From NCBI GenBank assembly GCA_937127245.1, contig CAKZLU010000002.1:62001-126000 (forward strand): a stretch of 64,000 nucleotides of DNA, written 5' to 3'. Numbering within the stretch: the stretch's first letter is position 1; each line of letters starts with the position of its first letter. This document shows, in pieces, positions 7,926 through 17,558 of this stretch. The position numbers and the translations under genes were made by a program. Source of the DNA: an uncultured Actinomycetes bacterium. GTDB taxonomy: Bacteria; Actinomycetota; Geothermincolia; Fen-727; JACVIW01. The notes below the pieces were generated by a model that saw nothing but the letters and a program-made list of their open reading frames with translations, was not told the DNA's origin and ran no database searches.

Positions 7926-10253
7926 CTAATTCTTTGTCGCCGTTGTGATTCTACCACCTTCGAAAGAAACAGTTACGTCGCCGTGAACGTCCGTGCGGTA
8001 AACCTTAATACCTTCTTTTCTGAGGAATGTTATGAATTTGGTCGATGGATGACCATACTTGTTATTCCTTTCAACACAAATTACTGCGACCTCCGGGTCA
8101 CAAGCCCTCAAGAACTGAGGATTGAAAGCGTCGATTGAACCCTGATGAGGCACTTTTAAAACAGAGCATGAAAGGTCTGCATGATCATCAAGCAAAAATA
8201 TTTGCGCTTCTTTTTCCAAATCACCGAGAAGAAGAATTCTCTGCTCTCCGAGTTTCGCCATAGCCACAAGGGAGGAGTTATTCAGATTTTCCACTTCTGA
8301 TATTTCTTTTTCAAAAGGATACAGCACCTCAACAGAAAACGCCTTTGACAATCTTAAGACCATTCCTTTCGCGCCGTTTATGGCGGGAATATTCTTTTCG
8401 CGGGCCGCTTTCATCGCTTTGTCATATAAAAAAGAGTGGTTATTCTTTACTCCCGGTTTAACTATCAATCCAACCGGTATGTTCCTAATGATCCTCTCCA
8501 TTCCGGTGATGTGGTCGCTGTGCGGGTGGGAAATGATAAGCGCCTCGAGGTTGGTCACTCCGAGTTTTTGAATTTTCTTAAGTGTGTCGCGCTCGTCGGG
8601 ACCCGCATCAATCAATACCGAAATTCCCGAGCCATCCTCTATTAGAATCGCGTCGCCCTGACCGACATCCAAAAAAACCACCCTACCCCGACCTACCGAA
8701 GTCCCCTTAATAAATCCCGGGAACAAAAGAACCGCGATAGCGGCCATAATGACTGCGAAGGGTGCGAAGAGCTTCCTTTTGTCCAATAAACTTCTGACAA
8801 GCAATATTAGCCCTACCACATATATAATAAGCGCCGCGCTGCTGGTTATGCCACTTAAGTATGCGCAGGGTATTTTCGCCACAAGGCAAGCGGTCAGGCA
8901 AACTAACTTCGAGAAAAAGGAGGGTATAAACCCGAGGAATCTTCCGAGCCCCGGATTGATAAACGATAACAAAACCGCCAACCATCCGGATACGAGCGTG
9001 GGTCCAACAAGTGGCACAACCACTATATTCGCTATTACCCCGAAGAGCGATACGCTTTCGCCGTGCATTGTGAGAATTGGTATGACCGCAATTTGCGCGG
9101 CCGTTGTGACCGTTAATAATTTCCTTAAATTTTCTCTCAACGTCTTTTCGTTATCCGTAAGTTCATCTCTTGCAAGGATTGAAATCCCGAAAGTCGCAGC
9201 GAAGCTCAACTGGAAACCAGTGTCGGTCAGGATCGAGGGATTGAAACCGGACATGAGGATTCCGGCAAAACTGAGCCCGATTATGGGGTCATATCTTCGG
9301 TTTATCGATTTTCCAAGAAAATAGGTCGAGCACATTATAAAGGCTCTGCACGCAGAAGGTCTAAAACCGGAAAGAGCCAAGACCATTCCTCCCGACAGGC
9401 ATGCCAATAAATATCTTGTTTTCCTTCCAACGCCGGCACGTGATAGAAAAAAGAGAACAGTGAAAGAAAAACAAGCTATATGCAACCCTGAAACAGCAAC
9501 TATATGAGAGAGTCCCGCTATGCTGAGCGTGTCGTAGAGACTTGAGCTTTCTTTTTTTTCCCTCCCAAACATGATGCTACAAACGAGAAGTGCGTCCGGT
9601 CCGCGCATCACCTTCTTAAGCTTTTTTATTAATGTTTTTCGGGCATTAAGCGCGATTTTCTCAATTGATAATCCTTCCTTTTTCAAAAATTTAGACCGTG
9701 AAAATCTTGCATTCAGGCCGAACAAGCAACCTTTCCTGATAGCTTCATATCTCCCGTAGGAGAGCTGGAAAATCCTTCCTGAGGAAATCAAAGTATCCCC
9801 GCATGCGGGTTTGAGAGTTTTCTCTTCAAAATCCATCAGATTCACACACATTTTCATTCGGCATTTAATCCGACAGCACCCGGTAGCTACTTCCAAGGTA
9901 TCCAGGGTAAATCGCAGCGACCGACCGCTCCGATCGGGATTCCCGCAAACGATACCCTTAACCTCAACCTCCCCGTGCTGGAATTCCTTATTCGAAAACG
10001 GCGTATTAAAGAGCGTCCAAAGATGGAATCTTGCGCTTGTATATCCTGAAGCCAAAAAAACAAAGATTAAGATGAGAAAGCCTGTGTGTTTTCGACCTGC
10101 CCTTGTATAAAAGAGTTTAGAAAAGAAAAAAGAAACCAGAAGTAAAACCGGCAAGCAGATTGCTTCCTTTTGCGCAAAAGCGATAAGAATCCCTGCGCAA
10201 AGCGAAAAGAAAAAGAGAAAATAAAGAAAACCCCTTGAGCTAAATTTCGACAA
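7926..10253 (-). CDS. comEC: ComEC/Rec2 family DNA uptake channel protein
   Basis: This is the putative inner-membrane channel for single-stranded DNA during natural transformation. The 775 residues start with hydrophobic segments and an OB-like soluble region. The central ComEC domain follows (SIAGLSHIVAVSGLHI and FRPSACRAFIM). The C-terminal metallo-beta-lactamase-like domain has LDVGQGDAILIE, HPHSDHITG and LLLGDLEKE, consistent with a nuclease site. The start is TTG 10253, overlapping comEA by 14 bases, so translation is probably coupled. With comEA it implies at least a partial competence system; no pilus genes lie in the window. Confidence 0.93.
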   Translation of the reverse strand: MSKFSSRGFLYFLFFFSLCAGILIAFAQKEAICLPVLLLVSFFFSKLFYTRAGRKHTGFLILIFVFLASGYTSARFHLWTLFNTPFSNKEFQHGEVEVKGIVCGNPDRSGRSLRFTLDTLEVATGCCRIKCRMKMCVNLMDFEEKTLKPACGDTLISSGRIFQLSYGRYEAIRKGCLFGLNARFSRSKFLKKEGLSIEKIALNARKTLIKKLKKVMRGPDALLVCSIMFGREKKESSSLYDTLSIAGLSHIVAVSGLHIACFSFTVLFFLSRAGVGRKTRYLLACLSGGMVLALSGFRPSACRAFIMCSTYFLGKSINRRYDPIIGLSFAGILMSGFNPSILTDTGFQLSFAATFGISILARDELTDNEKTLRENLRKLLTVTTAAQIAVIPILTMHGESVSLFGVIANIVVVPLVGPTLVSGWLAVLLSFINPGLGRFLGFIPSFFSKLVCLTACLVAKIPCAYLSGITSSAALIIYVVGLILLVRSLLDKRKLFAPFAVIMAAIAVLLFPGFIKGTSVGRGRVVFLDVGQGDAILIEDGSGISVLIDAGPDERDTLKKIQKLGVTNLEALIISHPHSDHITGMERIIRNIPVGLIVKPGVKNNHSFLYDKAMKAAREKNIPAINGAKGMVLRLSKAFSVEVLYPFEKEISEVENLNNSSLVAMAKLGEQRILLLGDLEKEAQIFLLDDHADLSCSVLKVPHQGSIDAFNPQFLRACDPEVAVICVERNNKYGHPSTKFITFLRKEGIKVYRTDVHGDVTVSFEGGRITTATKN

Positions 10254-10893
10254 GGTCTTTTATTGATTCGAATTTCTTTTGACCGATACCCGGGACTTTC
10301 TTGAGCGATTGTATAGACGAGAATTGACCTTTTTCGTTTCTGTATTTAACAATCTTCGAAGCGAGTGCCGGTCCTATACCTGGCAGTGTTTCCAACTCTT
10401 CCGCGGAAGCCGTGTTTATGTTTATTTTCTTATTTCTTTCGCTTATTACCGGATTTATTCCAGTCAATCCTGATCCATCAGGCGGGCTTTCTCCTTTTCG
10501 AGGTACCGTTATTTTCTGACCATCGCGAAGCGTTTCGGCAAGGTTTATTTTATCGATTAGCGCATCTGGCGCGCTTCCGCCCGCAGCTTTTACAGCGTCG
10601 GCAACTCTCGTTCCTTTTTCCATTTCGTATAACCCCGGCTGTATGACTGCGCCCGCCACATGGACTTTGATTTTCTCTTCCCCACATCTTTCCTTCTTCT
10701 GAGAATCGATTATCTCGATCTTGGTTGGTCTTGATTTTATGTAAGAGGTTATGGCTCCCGCCATGATAAGCAGGGCAAGGAGTATTATGAGCGCATATTG
10801 TATTGCAGATAGTTCTGAAGCACTTTCCGCAATCTCCCGAAATTTTTCTTTAATCTTGAACACCATTGCCGATGTCATATATTTTGCTTGCAT
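10240..10893 (-). CDS. comEA: ComEA family DNA-binding competence protein
   Basis: This is a membrane-anchored DNA receptor for transformation. The 217 residues comprise a short cytoplasmic N-terminus, one transmembrane helix (YALIILLALLIMAGAI, residues about 37-55), an SLBB domain (VHVAGAVIQPGLYEM) and a C-terminal pair of helix-hairpin-helix motifs (INTASAEELETLPGIGPALA and KKVPGIGQKKFE). No Shine-Dalgarno is visible before ATG 10893, and the likely -10 element ends only eight bases upstream, so the mRNA may be leaderless. ATGs at 10878 and 10866 are alternatives. comEC follows directly. Confidence 0.92.
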   Translation of the reverse strand: MQAKYMTSAMVFKIKEKFREIAESASELSAIQYALIILLALLIMAGAITSYIKSRPTKIEIIDSQKKERCGEEKIKVHVAGAVIQPGLYEMEKGTRVADAVKAAGGSAPDALIDKINLAETLRDGQKITVPRKGESPPDGSGLTGINPVISERNKKININTASAEELETLPGIGPALASKIVKYRNEKGQFSSIQSLKKVPGIGQKKFESIKDLVEI

Positions 10894-10901
10894 CGCTTAA
10901 G

Positions 10902-10930
10902 AGCATACCATTTTCCGTTAAGCAATTCAA
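10902..10930 (-). promoter_or_regulatory. Candidate promoter of comEA-comEC-holA
   Basis: On the minus strand TTGAAT (10930-10925) and TATGCT (10907-10902) are separated by exactly 17 bases. The predicted transcription start falls at or within a base or two of the comEA ATG at 10893, suggesting a leaderless transcript. The remaining gap up to leuS (about 10931-11162) shows no clear gene or strong terminator. Confidence 0.5.
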
Positions 10931-11162
10931 GCATTTTTCAAGTCTTTGGGTCTCGCATTCCATCAAGGGAAAGATCTTATAAGAAGCCCCCTGCACCGGA
11001 TTTCGATTCTTAAAAATTTATTCCGGTCAAGAAAAAAGGAGGGGTGAGAATCGGTTAATTCAAGCAAACGTTATAGCCCAATTCCTTTTGAAAAAAGACA
11101 AGGGGAGCTTATTTCTCTAAACGTCCATCCCTGCGACGAGTTTTCGCATCAGTTGGGATACA

Positions 11163-13640
11163 TCATACCACGATGTTTACAAGTTTTTTGCCGACGATGA
11201 TAACCTTTTTGATTTGACGGTCTTGAGTATGCTTCTTTACGTTTTCCGACTCGAGCGCTTTTTTACGAATCTCCTCTTCGCTAACATGGACAGGAACAAG
11301 TATCCTGTCTCTAACTTTACCGTTAACCTGGACGACTAACGTTATCTCCTCCGAAATTGCAAGCGATGGATCGTGCTCGGGCCACTCCGAAGTGTGAATG
11401 CTTTCGGATTTTCCAAGAATTCTCCACAATTCCTCGGTTATGAAAGGCGAGAATGGCGCAAGCAATTTTAAGGTGGTCTCGACCGCTTCGGCAAGAACAT
11501 CAAAGTCCGGGGTCACCTCTGCGGTATATTTATAGATTCCGTTTACCAGTTCCATGATAAAACTTACCGCCGTGTTGAACGCGAACTCTTCTATGTCCGA
11601 TGTGACTTTCTGAATGGTCCGGTGGGTCAAACTCCGCATTTCCCTGTGCCTTTTGTCATTCCTGTCAAAATTTTCCCTGGGAACATCCCTTAAGTCCAAA
11701 TACCTTTCATGCACCAGCCTCCAGACTCTGTACAGAAACCTATGCGCACCCTCTACGCCCGCATCACTCCAATCCTTACCGCATTCGGGGGGACCCATGA
11801 ATAGAATATATAGCCTCAGGGTGTCAGCGCCAAGCTTTTCTATGTATTCTCCTGGCGTGACAACATTTCCCCTCGACTTACTCATCTTTGCGCCGTCTTT
11901 TGTAATCATCCCCTGGCACAAAAGGTTTGTGAAAGGCTCGGTGAACTTTATGAGTCCCATATCGTATAAGACTTTCGTGAAAAAGCGGGAGTAGAGCAGA
12001 TGCAATATTGCGTGCTCTATGCCCCCTATATACTGATCTACAGGCATCCAGAACTTGATTTCGTTTACATCGAAAGGTGCTTTTTCCTCATGAGGGCTTA
12101 CGTATCTAAAGAAATACCAGGACGAATCAACAAATGTGTCCATCGTGTCAGTCTCGCGTCTTGCTTCCATACCGCATTTCGGGCATTCCGTTTTGTAAAA
12201 AGATTCCTCAAGTGGGAGAGGGGATTTCCCACCCTCAGCAAGCGCTAAATCCTCAGGCAAAATAACGGGCAGATCCTCTTCAGGCACAGGAACTATTCCG
12301 CACTTGTCGCAATAGACCATAGGTATCGGTGCGCCCCAGTAGCGTTGTCTGGAAACGAGCCAATCTCTTAGTCTGTAATTAACCGCCCTCTCTCCAATTG
12401 AGTTTTCCTCGAGAAAATCGCAAACTTTCTCTCTTCCCACATCACTCGGGGTACCGTCAAATTCCCCTGAATTAACCATAGTCCCATCGCCTTCATAGGC
12501 GGCATCCATGGTTTCAGGGTCAAGATCCATATTGGTAGGCTTAATCACGACTTTAATGGGGAGACCGTATTTTCTCGCAAACTCGAAGTCTCTCTGGTCG
12601 TGCGCTGGCACCGCCATCACTGCGCCCGTTCCGTACTCCATCAAGACAAAATTCGCGGTGTAAACAGGTACCCTCTCCCCGTTGACTGGGTTAATCACGT
12701 AATCTCCGAGAAACACCCCTTCCTTCTCGGTGTCTATCGCTGACCTCTCATATGAGGTTCTTCCTGCAAGTTTCTCTCGAAACGCCGAGACTTCCTTTGC
12801 AACACCGTTGCTCGAGGCAAGACGGTCAACGAGTGGATGCTCAGGGGCGAGAAGGAAAAAGGTTACACCGAAAAGGGTATCGGGTCGAGTCGTGTAAATC
12901 CTTATCTTCTCCTCGGTTGATGCGAGAGTGAAATCCACGTGGGCGCCTCGGGATTTGCCTATCCAATTTCTCTGCATGGTCAAAACGCGCTCGGGCCACC
13001 CATCGAGAAGTTTCATGTCATCAAGGAGTCTTTCCGCGTAGTCGGTAATCTTAAGGAACCACTGATTCAGCCATTTAGAGACCACGAAAGCGCCGCAGCG
13101 TTCGCAAGAGCCATCGGGGAGAACCTGCTCATTTGCAAGCACGGTTCCACAAGAGGGACACCAGTTTGCAGCGGCGTCCGCCTTGTATGCGAGACCCATT
13201 TCATACATTTTTATGAAAAACCACTGAGTCCATTTGTAATAATCAGGCTCGCACGTGGATATCTCGCGCGACCAGTCGTAAGCAAACCCAAGCCTCTTTA
13301 GGTCATTGCGGATAAGTTCTATATTTCTCCTCGTCCAAACAGCAGGATGTATCCCGCTCTGAATCGCAGCGTTCTCAGCGGGAAGACCAAATGCGTCATA
13401 GCCCATTGGATGAAGAACAGCGTACCCCTTTCTAATGAAATATCTCGCCACAACATCACCGAGCGTGTAATTGGCGACATGCCCCATGTGTGCCGGACCG
13501 CTGGGGTAAGGAAACATTACGAGAATATACTTCTTCGGCTTGCCGTTTCTGACCGCCTTGTATGGTTGCTCTTCCGCCCAGAGCTTCACCCATTTTTCCT
13601 CTATTGACTTATGGTCAAAATCTTTGCGCGTTTGAACCAC
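11163..13640 (-). CDS. leuS: Leucyl-tRNA synthetase
   Basis: A class Ia aminoacyl-tRNA synthetase charging tRNA-Leu. It is 825 residues, normal for the bacterial type. The signature is FPYPSGPAHMGHVANYT (the HIGH box as HMGH), followed by the inserted editing domain with TTRPDTLFGVTF, zinc-ribbon cysteines, KMSKSRGNVV as the KMSKS loop, and the C-terminal VQVNGKVRDRI. The start is GTG 13640, overlapping the GGAGG ribosome site; no alternative ATG lies nearby. The 264 bases upstream hold no T-box specifier/antiterminator sequence that I can recognise. Confidence 0.96.
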   Translation of the reverse strand: MVQTRKDFDHKSIEEKWVKLWAEEQPYKAVRNGKPKKYILVMFPYPSGPAHMGHVANYTLGDVVARYFIRKGYAVLHPMGYDAFGLPAENAAIQSGIHPAVWTRRNIELIRNDLKRLGFAYDWSREISTCEPDYYKWTQWFFIKMYEMGLAYKADAAANWCPSCGTVLANEQVLPDGSCERCGAFVVSKWLNQWFLKITDYAERLLDDMKLLDGWPERVLTMQRNWIGKSRGAHVDFTLASTEEKIRIYTTRPDTLFGVTFFLLAPEHPLVDRLASSNGVAKEVSAFREKLAGRTSYERSAIDTEKEGVFLGDYVINPVNGERVPVYTANFVLMEYGTGAVMAVPAHDQRDFEFARKYGLPIKVVIKPTNMDLDPETMDAAYEGDGTMVNSGEFDGTPSDVGREKVCDFLEENSIGERAVNYRLRDWLVSRQRYWGAPIPMVYCDKCGIVPVPEEDLPVILPEDLALAEGGKSPLPLEESFYKTECPKCGMEARRETDTMDTFVDSSWYFFRYVSPHEEKAPFDVNEIKFWMPVDQYIGGIEHAILHLLYSRFFTKVLYDMGLIKFTEPFTNLLCQGMITKDGAKMSKSRGNVVTPGEYIEKLGADTLRLYILFMGPPECGKDWSDAGVEGAHRFLYRVWRLVHERYLDLRDVPRENFDRNDKRHREMRSLTHRTIQKVTSDIEEFAFNTAVSFIMELVNGIYKYTAEVTPDFDVLAEAVETTLKLLAPFSPFITEELWRILGKSESIHTSEWPEHDPSLAISEEITLVVQVNGKVRDRILVPVHVSEEEIRKKALESENVKKHTQDRQIKKVIIVGKKLVNIVV

Positions 13641-13904
13641 CTCCAGGCGATGAGAATAACATCAGTTTAACAAGCAAGCAACAAACAATATTTATCCCAG
13701 GCAGATAAATGAGAATACCACATTTTACGGGTATAAAGACCAATAAAGCTGGCGTTGAGCAAATTGGTATCTTTGGCGAAATGTCAGCATCAGGATTATC
13801 AACAATCACGCGGGAAAGTACGACTTACGAGAATTCTCGCAAAATGAAGGGATTCTCTCGGAAGATGACTAAATTTCGACCAATCTCAATGAGCGCAAAT
13901 TTTT

Positions 13905-14597
13905 CTAAGATTTGGAGTCGTATCTTTCAACGGGATTCGTTTCAACTTGCGGCACTTGGCTCGGTGAAACATCTATAAACATTGGAACGCCGCCACGAGC
14001 AATGCCGTTCATCACGAATGAAACCATCTCCTTGGCAAGTTCATCCACATTTATCCCTTTGCTCCGATTGCTTATCGTATAGCGGTACGGAACCTCGATA
14101 AAAATCATCAGCAGGGCCTGGGCAATCACTTCGGCTTTCACCGGTCTGAAAATGCCAAGCCACTTCCCGTTTTCGATAATCCTCGAAAGTTCAGCTGTCA
14201 TTCTTCTGTCAAACTCGTCCCAGATCGCGTATATGGAAGCGTCCTTGCCAAAAGCCTCGCTGTAATAAACGCGCACGATGTCGCTGTTCTGAACGAAATA
14301 TCTGTAGAAGAAAACCAGCCCCAGCTCAAGTTGTCTTGAAAAACTATCGAAATCAGGTGGGTTATTCCTGTCAAAATCTATGGTATTGATTGTGTTTTCG
14401 TAAAGCGAGTTTAGAAACTCCTTCAGTAACTCAACAAAGACATGCCTTTTGCTGGTAAAGTATTTATAAAAGGTTGCCCTGGAAACTTTCGCTACCTGCA
14501 GGATATCTTGAACCGTTGTCGCAGCGTATCCCTTAGAAGCAAAAACGGTTTTTGCCCCTTCTAGAATTGTTTTTCTCATCTCTTTACTTCTCGGCAT
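13905..14597 (-). CDS. TetR/AcrR family transcriptional regulator
   Basis: The protein is 230 residues from ATG 14597, which has GGAGG five bases upstream; the open frame to 14648 lacks such support. The N-terminal helix-turn-helix is typical of TetR (TILEGAKTVFASKGYAATTV, then VSRATFYKYFTSK). The C-terminal ligand-binding half is unassigned and the ligand unknown. It is divergent from the FAD oxidoreductase at 14735. The shared intergenic region holds a 10-base inverted repeat over its own promoter, so it probably represses itself and that neighbour. Confidence 0.9.
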   Translation of the reverse strand: MPRSKEMRKTILEGAKTVFASKGYAATTVQDILQVAKVSRATFYKYFTSKRHVFVELLKEFLNSLYENTINTIDFDRNNPPDFDSFSRQLELGLVFFYRYFVQNSDIVRVYYSEAFGKDASIYAIWDEFDRRMTAELSRIIENGKWLGIFRPVKAEVIAQALLMIFIEVPYRYTISNRSKGINVDELAKEMVSFVMNGIARGGVPMFIDVSPSQVPQVETNPVERYDSKS

Positions 14598-14628
14598 TTT
14601 TCCTCCCCAGATATACCGCAATATATAG

Positions 14629-14679
14629 TTGGAAATTAATTTTAACATCGAATTATAATTATTTCCATTACTGTTCCAA
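14629..14679. promoter_or_regulatory. Overlapping divergent promoters of tetR-type gene and FAD oxidoreductase
   Basis: Plus strand: TTGGAA at 14629 and a consensus TATAAT at 14654-14659 with a long 19-base spacer. Minus strand: TTGGAA (14679-14674) and TATAAT (14657-14652) with a 16-base spacer. The two -10 elements overlap almost completely, so only one polymerase could bind at a time. Confidence 0.5.
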
Positions 14680-14701
14680 ATTACTGTCTCAAATTGGGAA
14701 C
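14673..14701. promoter_or_regulatory. Candidate operator for the adjacent TetR regulator
   Basis: This is an inverted repeat, GTTCCAAATT then a 9-base spacer then AATTGGGAAC, matching at 9 of 10 arm positions. It covers the -35 of the regulator promoter and the start of the divergent transcript. That is a usual arrangement for a TetR repressor, but binding is inferred from position only. Confidence 0.5.
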
Positions 14702-14734
14702 AACGCGTTCAACATCACCGAATCGGGGGCGAAG

Positions 14735-15850
14735 ATGAAAAACAAAGAAGTGCGGATCTATGGGGGCGGAATGTCCGGCATGATCGCGGCATATTTGCTT
14801 AGCCGGGAAGGTTATAAGGTGGTGGTTCACGAGAAAGAATCTGGATTTGGCGGCTCAAGCGACTATAATCCCTCAACACATGTCACGCCCATAGATCCGG
14901 TTGCGACTTCAAGATATATAGGCATTGATATCAGTGAATGCTTCCTGCCGATTTCAAGACCTATTCCCTTTTACTTCAACCATACAAAAATAGTGATTCC
15001 CCAGGAAGGCTTTTACGCCGTGGAGAGGGGAACGAGAGCAACGAGTATCGACAGCCTTCTGTATTCAAAATGTGTCGATTCTGGTGTGGAATTTGTTTTC
15101 AGTTCACCACTCAAGCGAGAAATTGCCGAAAACCAAAAGATACCGACCATCATTGCCTGTGGCCTTACTCCTTCTGTATATAAAATGCTTGATATACCTT
15201 ACCTTAGATGGGAAGGCTGGATATCCCGAGGAGCTACTACCATTTCCAACTACGCCTACACCTGGTGGGGAGATTGTGTGACCGAATACGGTTACTTCTC
15301 TTCCGTCGAGGATTATTATTTCAATCTGCTTTTCAGCACTGCTCCCGTGAGAAAAGAATGCCTCGATAGGTACAGGAGATTCATGCTCAGAGAAGAGGGG
15401 ATTGAGCATGATAACTGGACGCCCGCCGCCGGAGTCGTTCCCATCGCCTCACCTGAGAACCCCAGACTCTTTCATAAGGGAATGATTCTGTGCGGTACGA
15501 TCTCTGGCGTGATGGACCCGATGTTTTGGTTCGGCATATCTGGAGCAATCATAAGCGGCAAGATAGCTGCGCTCGCGGTAATAAATCCCGAGAGCGCTGG
15601 AATTGAGTTTAAGCGATTCACCTCAAGATTTAGGCGTTCGTATTTAATTAAAAACCGCTTCTGGTACAAGTATTTCCGACATAACGCGAACAAAGTTGAA
15701 AAAATCTTGAAGATCATCGGCACAGAGAACGTTAACAACTTACTCGGGGCGTTCGGGAATCTTGCGCTTTTGGGCAAGATCAAACAGCCATTAGTCCCCG
15801 GTTTCGGACCGTACAACACGGAACACTCGTGGTCAAGCAGACCAAATTGA
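14735..15850 (+). CDS. NAD(P)/FAD-dependent oxidoreductase
   Basis: A flavoprotein of 371 residues from ATG 14735; the frame opens at 14552, but that extension overlaps the divergent promoters. The N-terminus has a dinucleotide fold (IYGGGMSGMIAAYLL, then the acidic VVHEKE and FGGSSD) like geranylgeranyl reductase and carotenoid desaturase relatives. A second conserved stretch, GMILCGTISGVMDPMFWFGI, resembles the FAD-binding return motif in that superfamily. The substrate is unknown. It converges on another FAD oxidoreductase ending at 15869 and is probably controlled by the neighbouring TetR protein. Confidence 0.7.
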   Translation: MKNKEVRIYGGGMSGMIAAYLLSREGYKVVVHEKESGFGGSSDYNPSTHVTPIDPVATSRYIGIDISECFLPISRPIPFYFNHTKIVIPQEGFYAVERGTRATSIDSLLYSKCVDSGVEFVFSSPLKREIAENQKIPTIIACGLTPSVYKMLDIPYLRWEGWISRGATTISNYAYTWWGDCVTEYGYFSSVEDYYFNLLFSTAPVRKECLDRYRRFMLREEGIEHDNWTPAAGVVPIASPENPRLFHKGMILCGTISGVMDPMFWFGISGAIISGKIAALAVINPESAGIEFKRFTSRFRRSYLIKNRFWYKYFRHNANKVEKILKIIGTENVNNLLGAFGNLALLGKIKQPLVPGFGPYNTEHSWSSRPN

Positions 15851-15868
15851 TTTCGTTATTTCGAATTT

Positions 15869-17356
15869 TCAGCTACCCTGTTTTCTGAAAAATCTGCTCA
15901 ATTTCATAACTGAACGAAGAGCAAACACCGCCAGGGCGGCTATAGTGACCGGCCGCATCAGTTTCATGAGAGGTTCGTTCGGCTTAAATTCCGTGTTTAG
16001 TTCGATTGCCTTTCCCATGCAGTCCTGTGCTATGAGTTCAGCGACCTTATTTGCGTTATAGATTGCGGCCTCCATTCCGCCAGAACTGACTTCGGTCTTC
16101 GTGTAGTCACCGGTCAGATACAGGTTCTCATAAGGGGACCGTTGAAATGGTCTGTGAGATTCCATCCCGGGAAACGGTCGATACACGCCCTGCCTTTCCC
16201 TGACAAGTTTCCACTTCCTCACCATGTCCCGCTTTACGTGAAGGAATATATCCTCTATCTGCTCAATTGCGATTTCGAATATCACCTTATCGGGAAGACC
16301 CAAGAGATGGTCCGCAGGCGATAGGACCATCTCAAACATGCTGCCCTCTTTAAATATGTGAGGAAGAACGTTTGATAAGTCAGCGTAGGTGTTGAACACG
16401 CAATCATTTGAGAAAAACGTAACATCCACGTCCGTCACTTTCCTATCAAACCATACTTGCAGGGAAAGCGATGGCGCATACTGGAAATAAAACAGGTCCC
16501 TGAAATATTCGAGTTCAAAAGCATCATCGGGCAGAACTCGTCTCAAGGCAAAAGGCGGTAAAGCGGAAACGTATAAGTCCGCTTCGACTCTTTCTCCGTT
16601 GCCGACAACAACACCGCTAACTTTACCATTGTCAATCTCAATAGAGGTAACAGGCGTTTTCAGAAAGATCCTTCCCCCTTTTGACTCGATATACTCTCGG
16701 CATCTATCAACCCAGATCTCGCCCATGCCGCCGTAAGCAAACCCAACCCTTGCCGTGCTCGCCGATCCCATCACCTTCATTCCCCAATTAAGCATTACCT
16801 TGGCGGAGACCGCGTGGGAAGGCGTGAAGGTGAGACCATTTATCCCCGGCTCCATCACCTTCAAACCCTCAAGGGGAGCAAATCTATATACAAGAGTCGC
16901 CATGCTGATATTGTCCAGCTTGCTAACCTTCTCCTTTGTAAGGAACAAACCGGAACTCAACGGAAGAGCAGCCGCCAATACTTTCCAACGAGGAACTTCT
17001 CTGTAATCCTTCAAAAGATGAGCGAAAGCGTACATCGCATGGAATGGTGCTGGGAGGTCTTTAAATTTTAATACGGCTAAGTTCCCGCCAGGCTGCGCAT
17101 AGCAAAACTCGGTTTTCTTCCAAAGGATATTGTCCGCTATACCCATTTTCTCAAAGAAATTCAAAAGGTTCACGTAGTATGGGAAAAACACATGAAGCGC
17201 GTTGTCAATTAAATCCCCGTCCTCGTCATACCAGGAACTGGCCCTTCCGCCGAGTATGGTGTCAGATTCATAGACCGCAACTTCAATACCCAGATCAAGC
17301 AGATTGATCGCAGTCGCAAGACCGCTCATTCCACCACCCATGACAACCGCTTTCAT
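15869..17356 (-). CDS. FAD-dependent amine-oxidase/phytoene-desaturase-like oxidoreductase
   Basis: The protein is 495 residues from ATG 17356, which has GGAGGG and GGAGG just upstream. The N-terminal FAD fold is MKAVVMGGGMSGLATAINLL with VYESDTILGGRASSW, the GGR motif of phytoene and zeta-carotene desaturases. The C-terminal LYLTGDYTKTEVSSGGMEAA is the matching FAD closure. A hydrophobic segment with basic flanks near the C-terminus may anchor it to the membrane. No phytoene synthase lies in the window, so a true carotenoid substrate is uncertain. Squalene- or hopanoid-related desaturases also have this fold. Confidence 0.8.
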   Translation of the reverse strand: MKAVVMGGGMSGLATAINLLDLGIEVAVYESDTILGGRASSWYDEDGDLIDNALHVFFPYYVNLLNFFEKMGIADNILWKKTEFCYAQPGGNLAVLKFKDLPAPFHAMYAFAHLLKDYREVPRWKVLAAALPLSSGLFLTKEKVSKLDNISMATLVYRFAPLEGLKVMEPGINGLTFTPSHAVSAKVMLNWGMKVMGSASTARVGFAYGGMGEIWVDRCREYIESKGGRIFLKTPVTSIEIDNGKVSGVVVGNGERVEADLYVSALPPFALRRVLPDDAFELEYFRDLFYFQYAPSLSLQVWFDRKVTDVDVTFFSNDCVFNTYADLSNVLPHIFKEGSMFEMVLSPADHLLGLPDKVIFEIAIEQIEDIFLHVKRDMVRKWKLVRERQGVYRPFPGMESHRPFQRSPYENLYLTGDYTKTEVSSGGMEAAIYNANKVAELIAQDCMGKAIELNTEFKPNEPLMKLMRPVTIAALAVFALRSVMKLSRFFRKQGS

Positions 17357-17558
17357 TTTTCCTCCCTCCTGTAAACCACCTAAAAAACGCACGCATCAGG
17401 CTGTTAAAGTATATTCAAAAGAGAATAACGTGCATACCCGCCAAATCCATTGAGCTTAACGATTCGGGCATCATTTTCGCATCGCATCCCTACAATTCTG
17501 TTATTATTTTCTTTACATGCGCCGCAGGAAAAAACGACTTACGGATGGAGGTGCAGCA

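Noticed and set aside
7892-7957. N-terminal extension of holA
   Set aside because: It overlaps comEC, lacks family similarity, and ATG 7891 has a good ribosome site.
11000-11162. Small gene between comEA and leuS
   Set aside because: A short frame ending near 11110 has no usable start or conservation signal that I can support.
13615-13809. 64-residue frame upstream of leuS as a possible leader peptide
   Set aside because: It overlaps the leuS start by 26 bases, has no run of Leu codons fit for attenuation and no good ribosome site.
13641-13904. T-box leader for leuS
   Set aside because: No specifier loop or antiterminator sequence of T-box type is visible; only a short CGAGAATTCTCG palindrome near 13829.
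17393-17558. ATG 17517 as the start of the hydrolase
   Set aside because: GTG 17559 has the better ribosome site; the extra 14 residues are basic and unrelated to the family.
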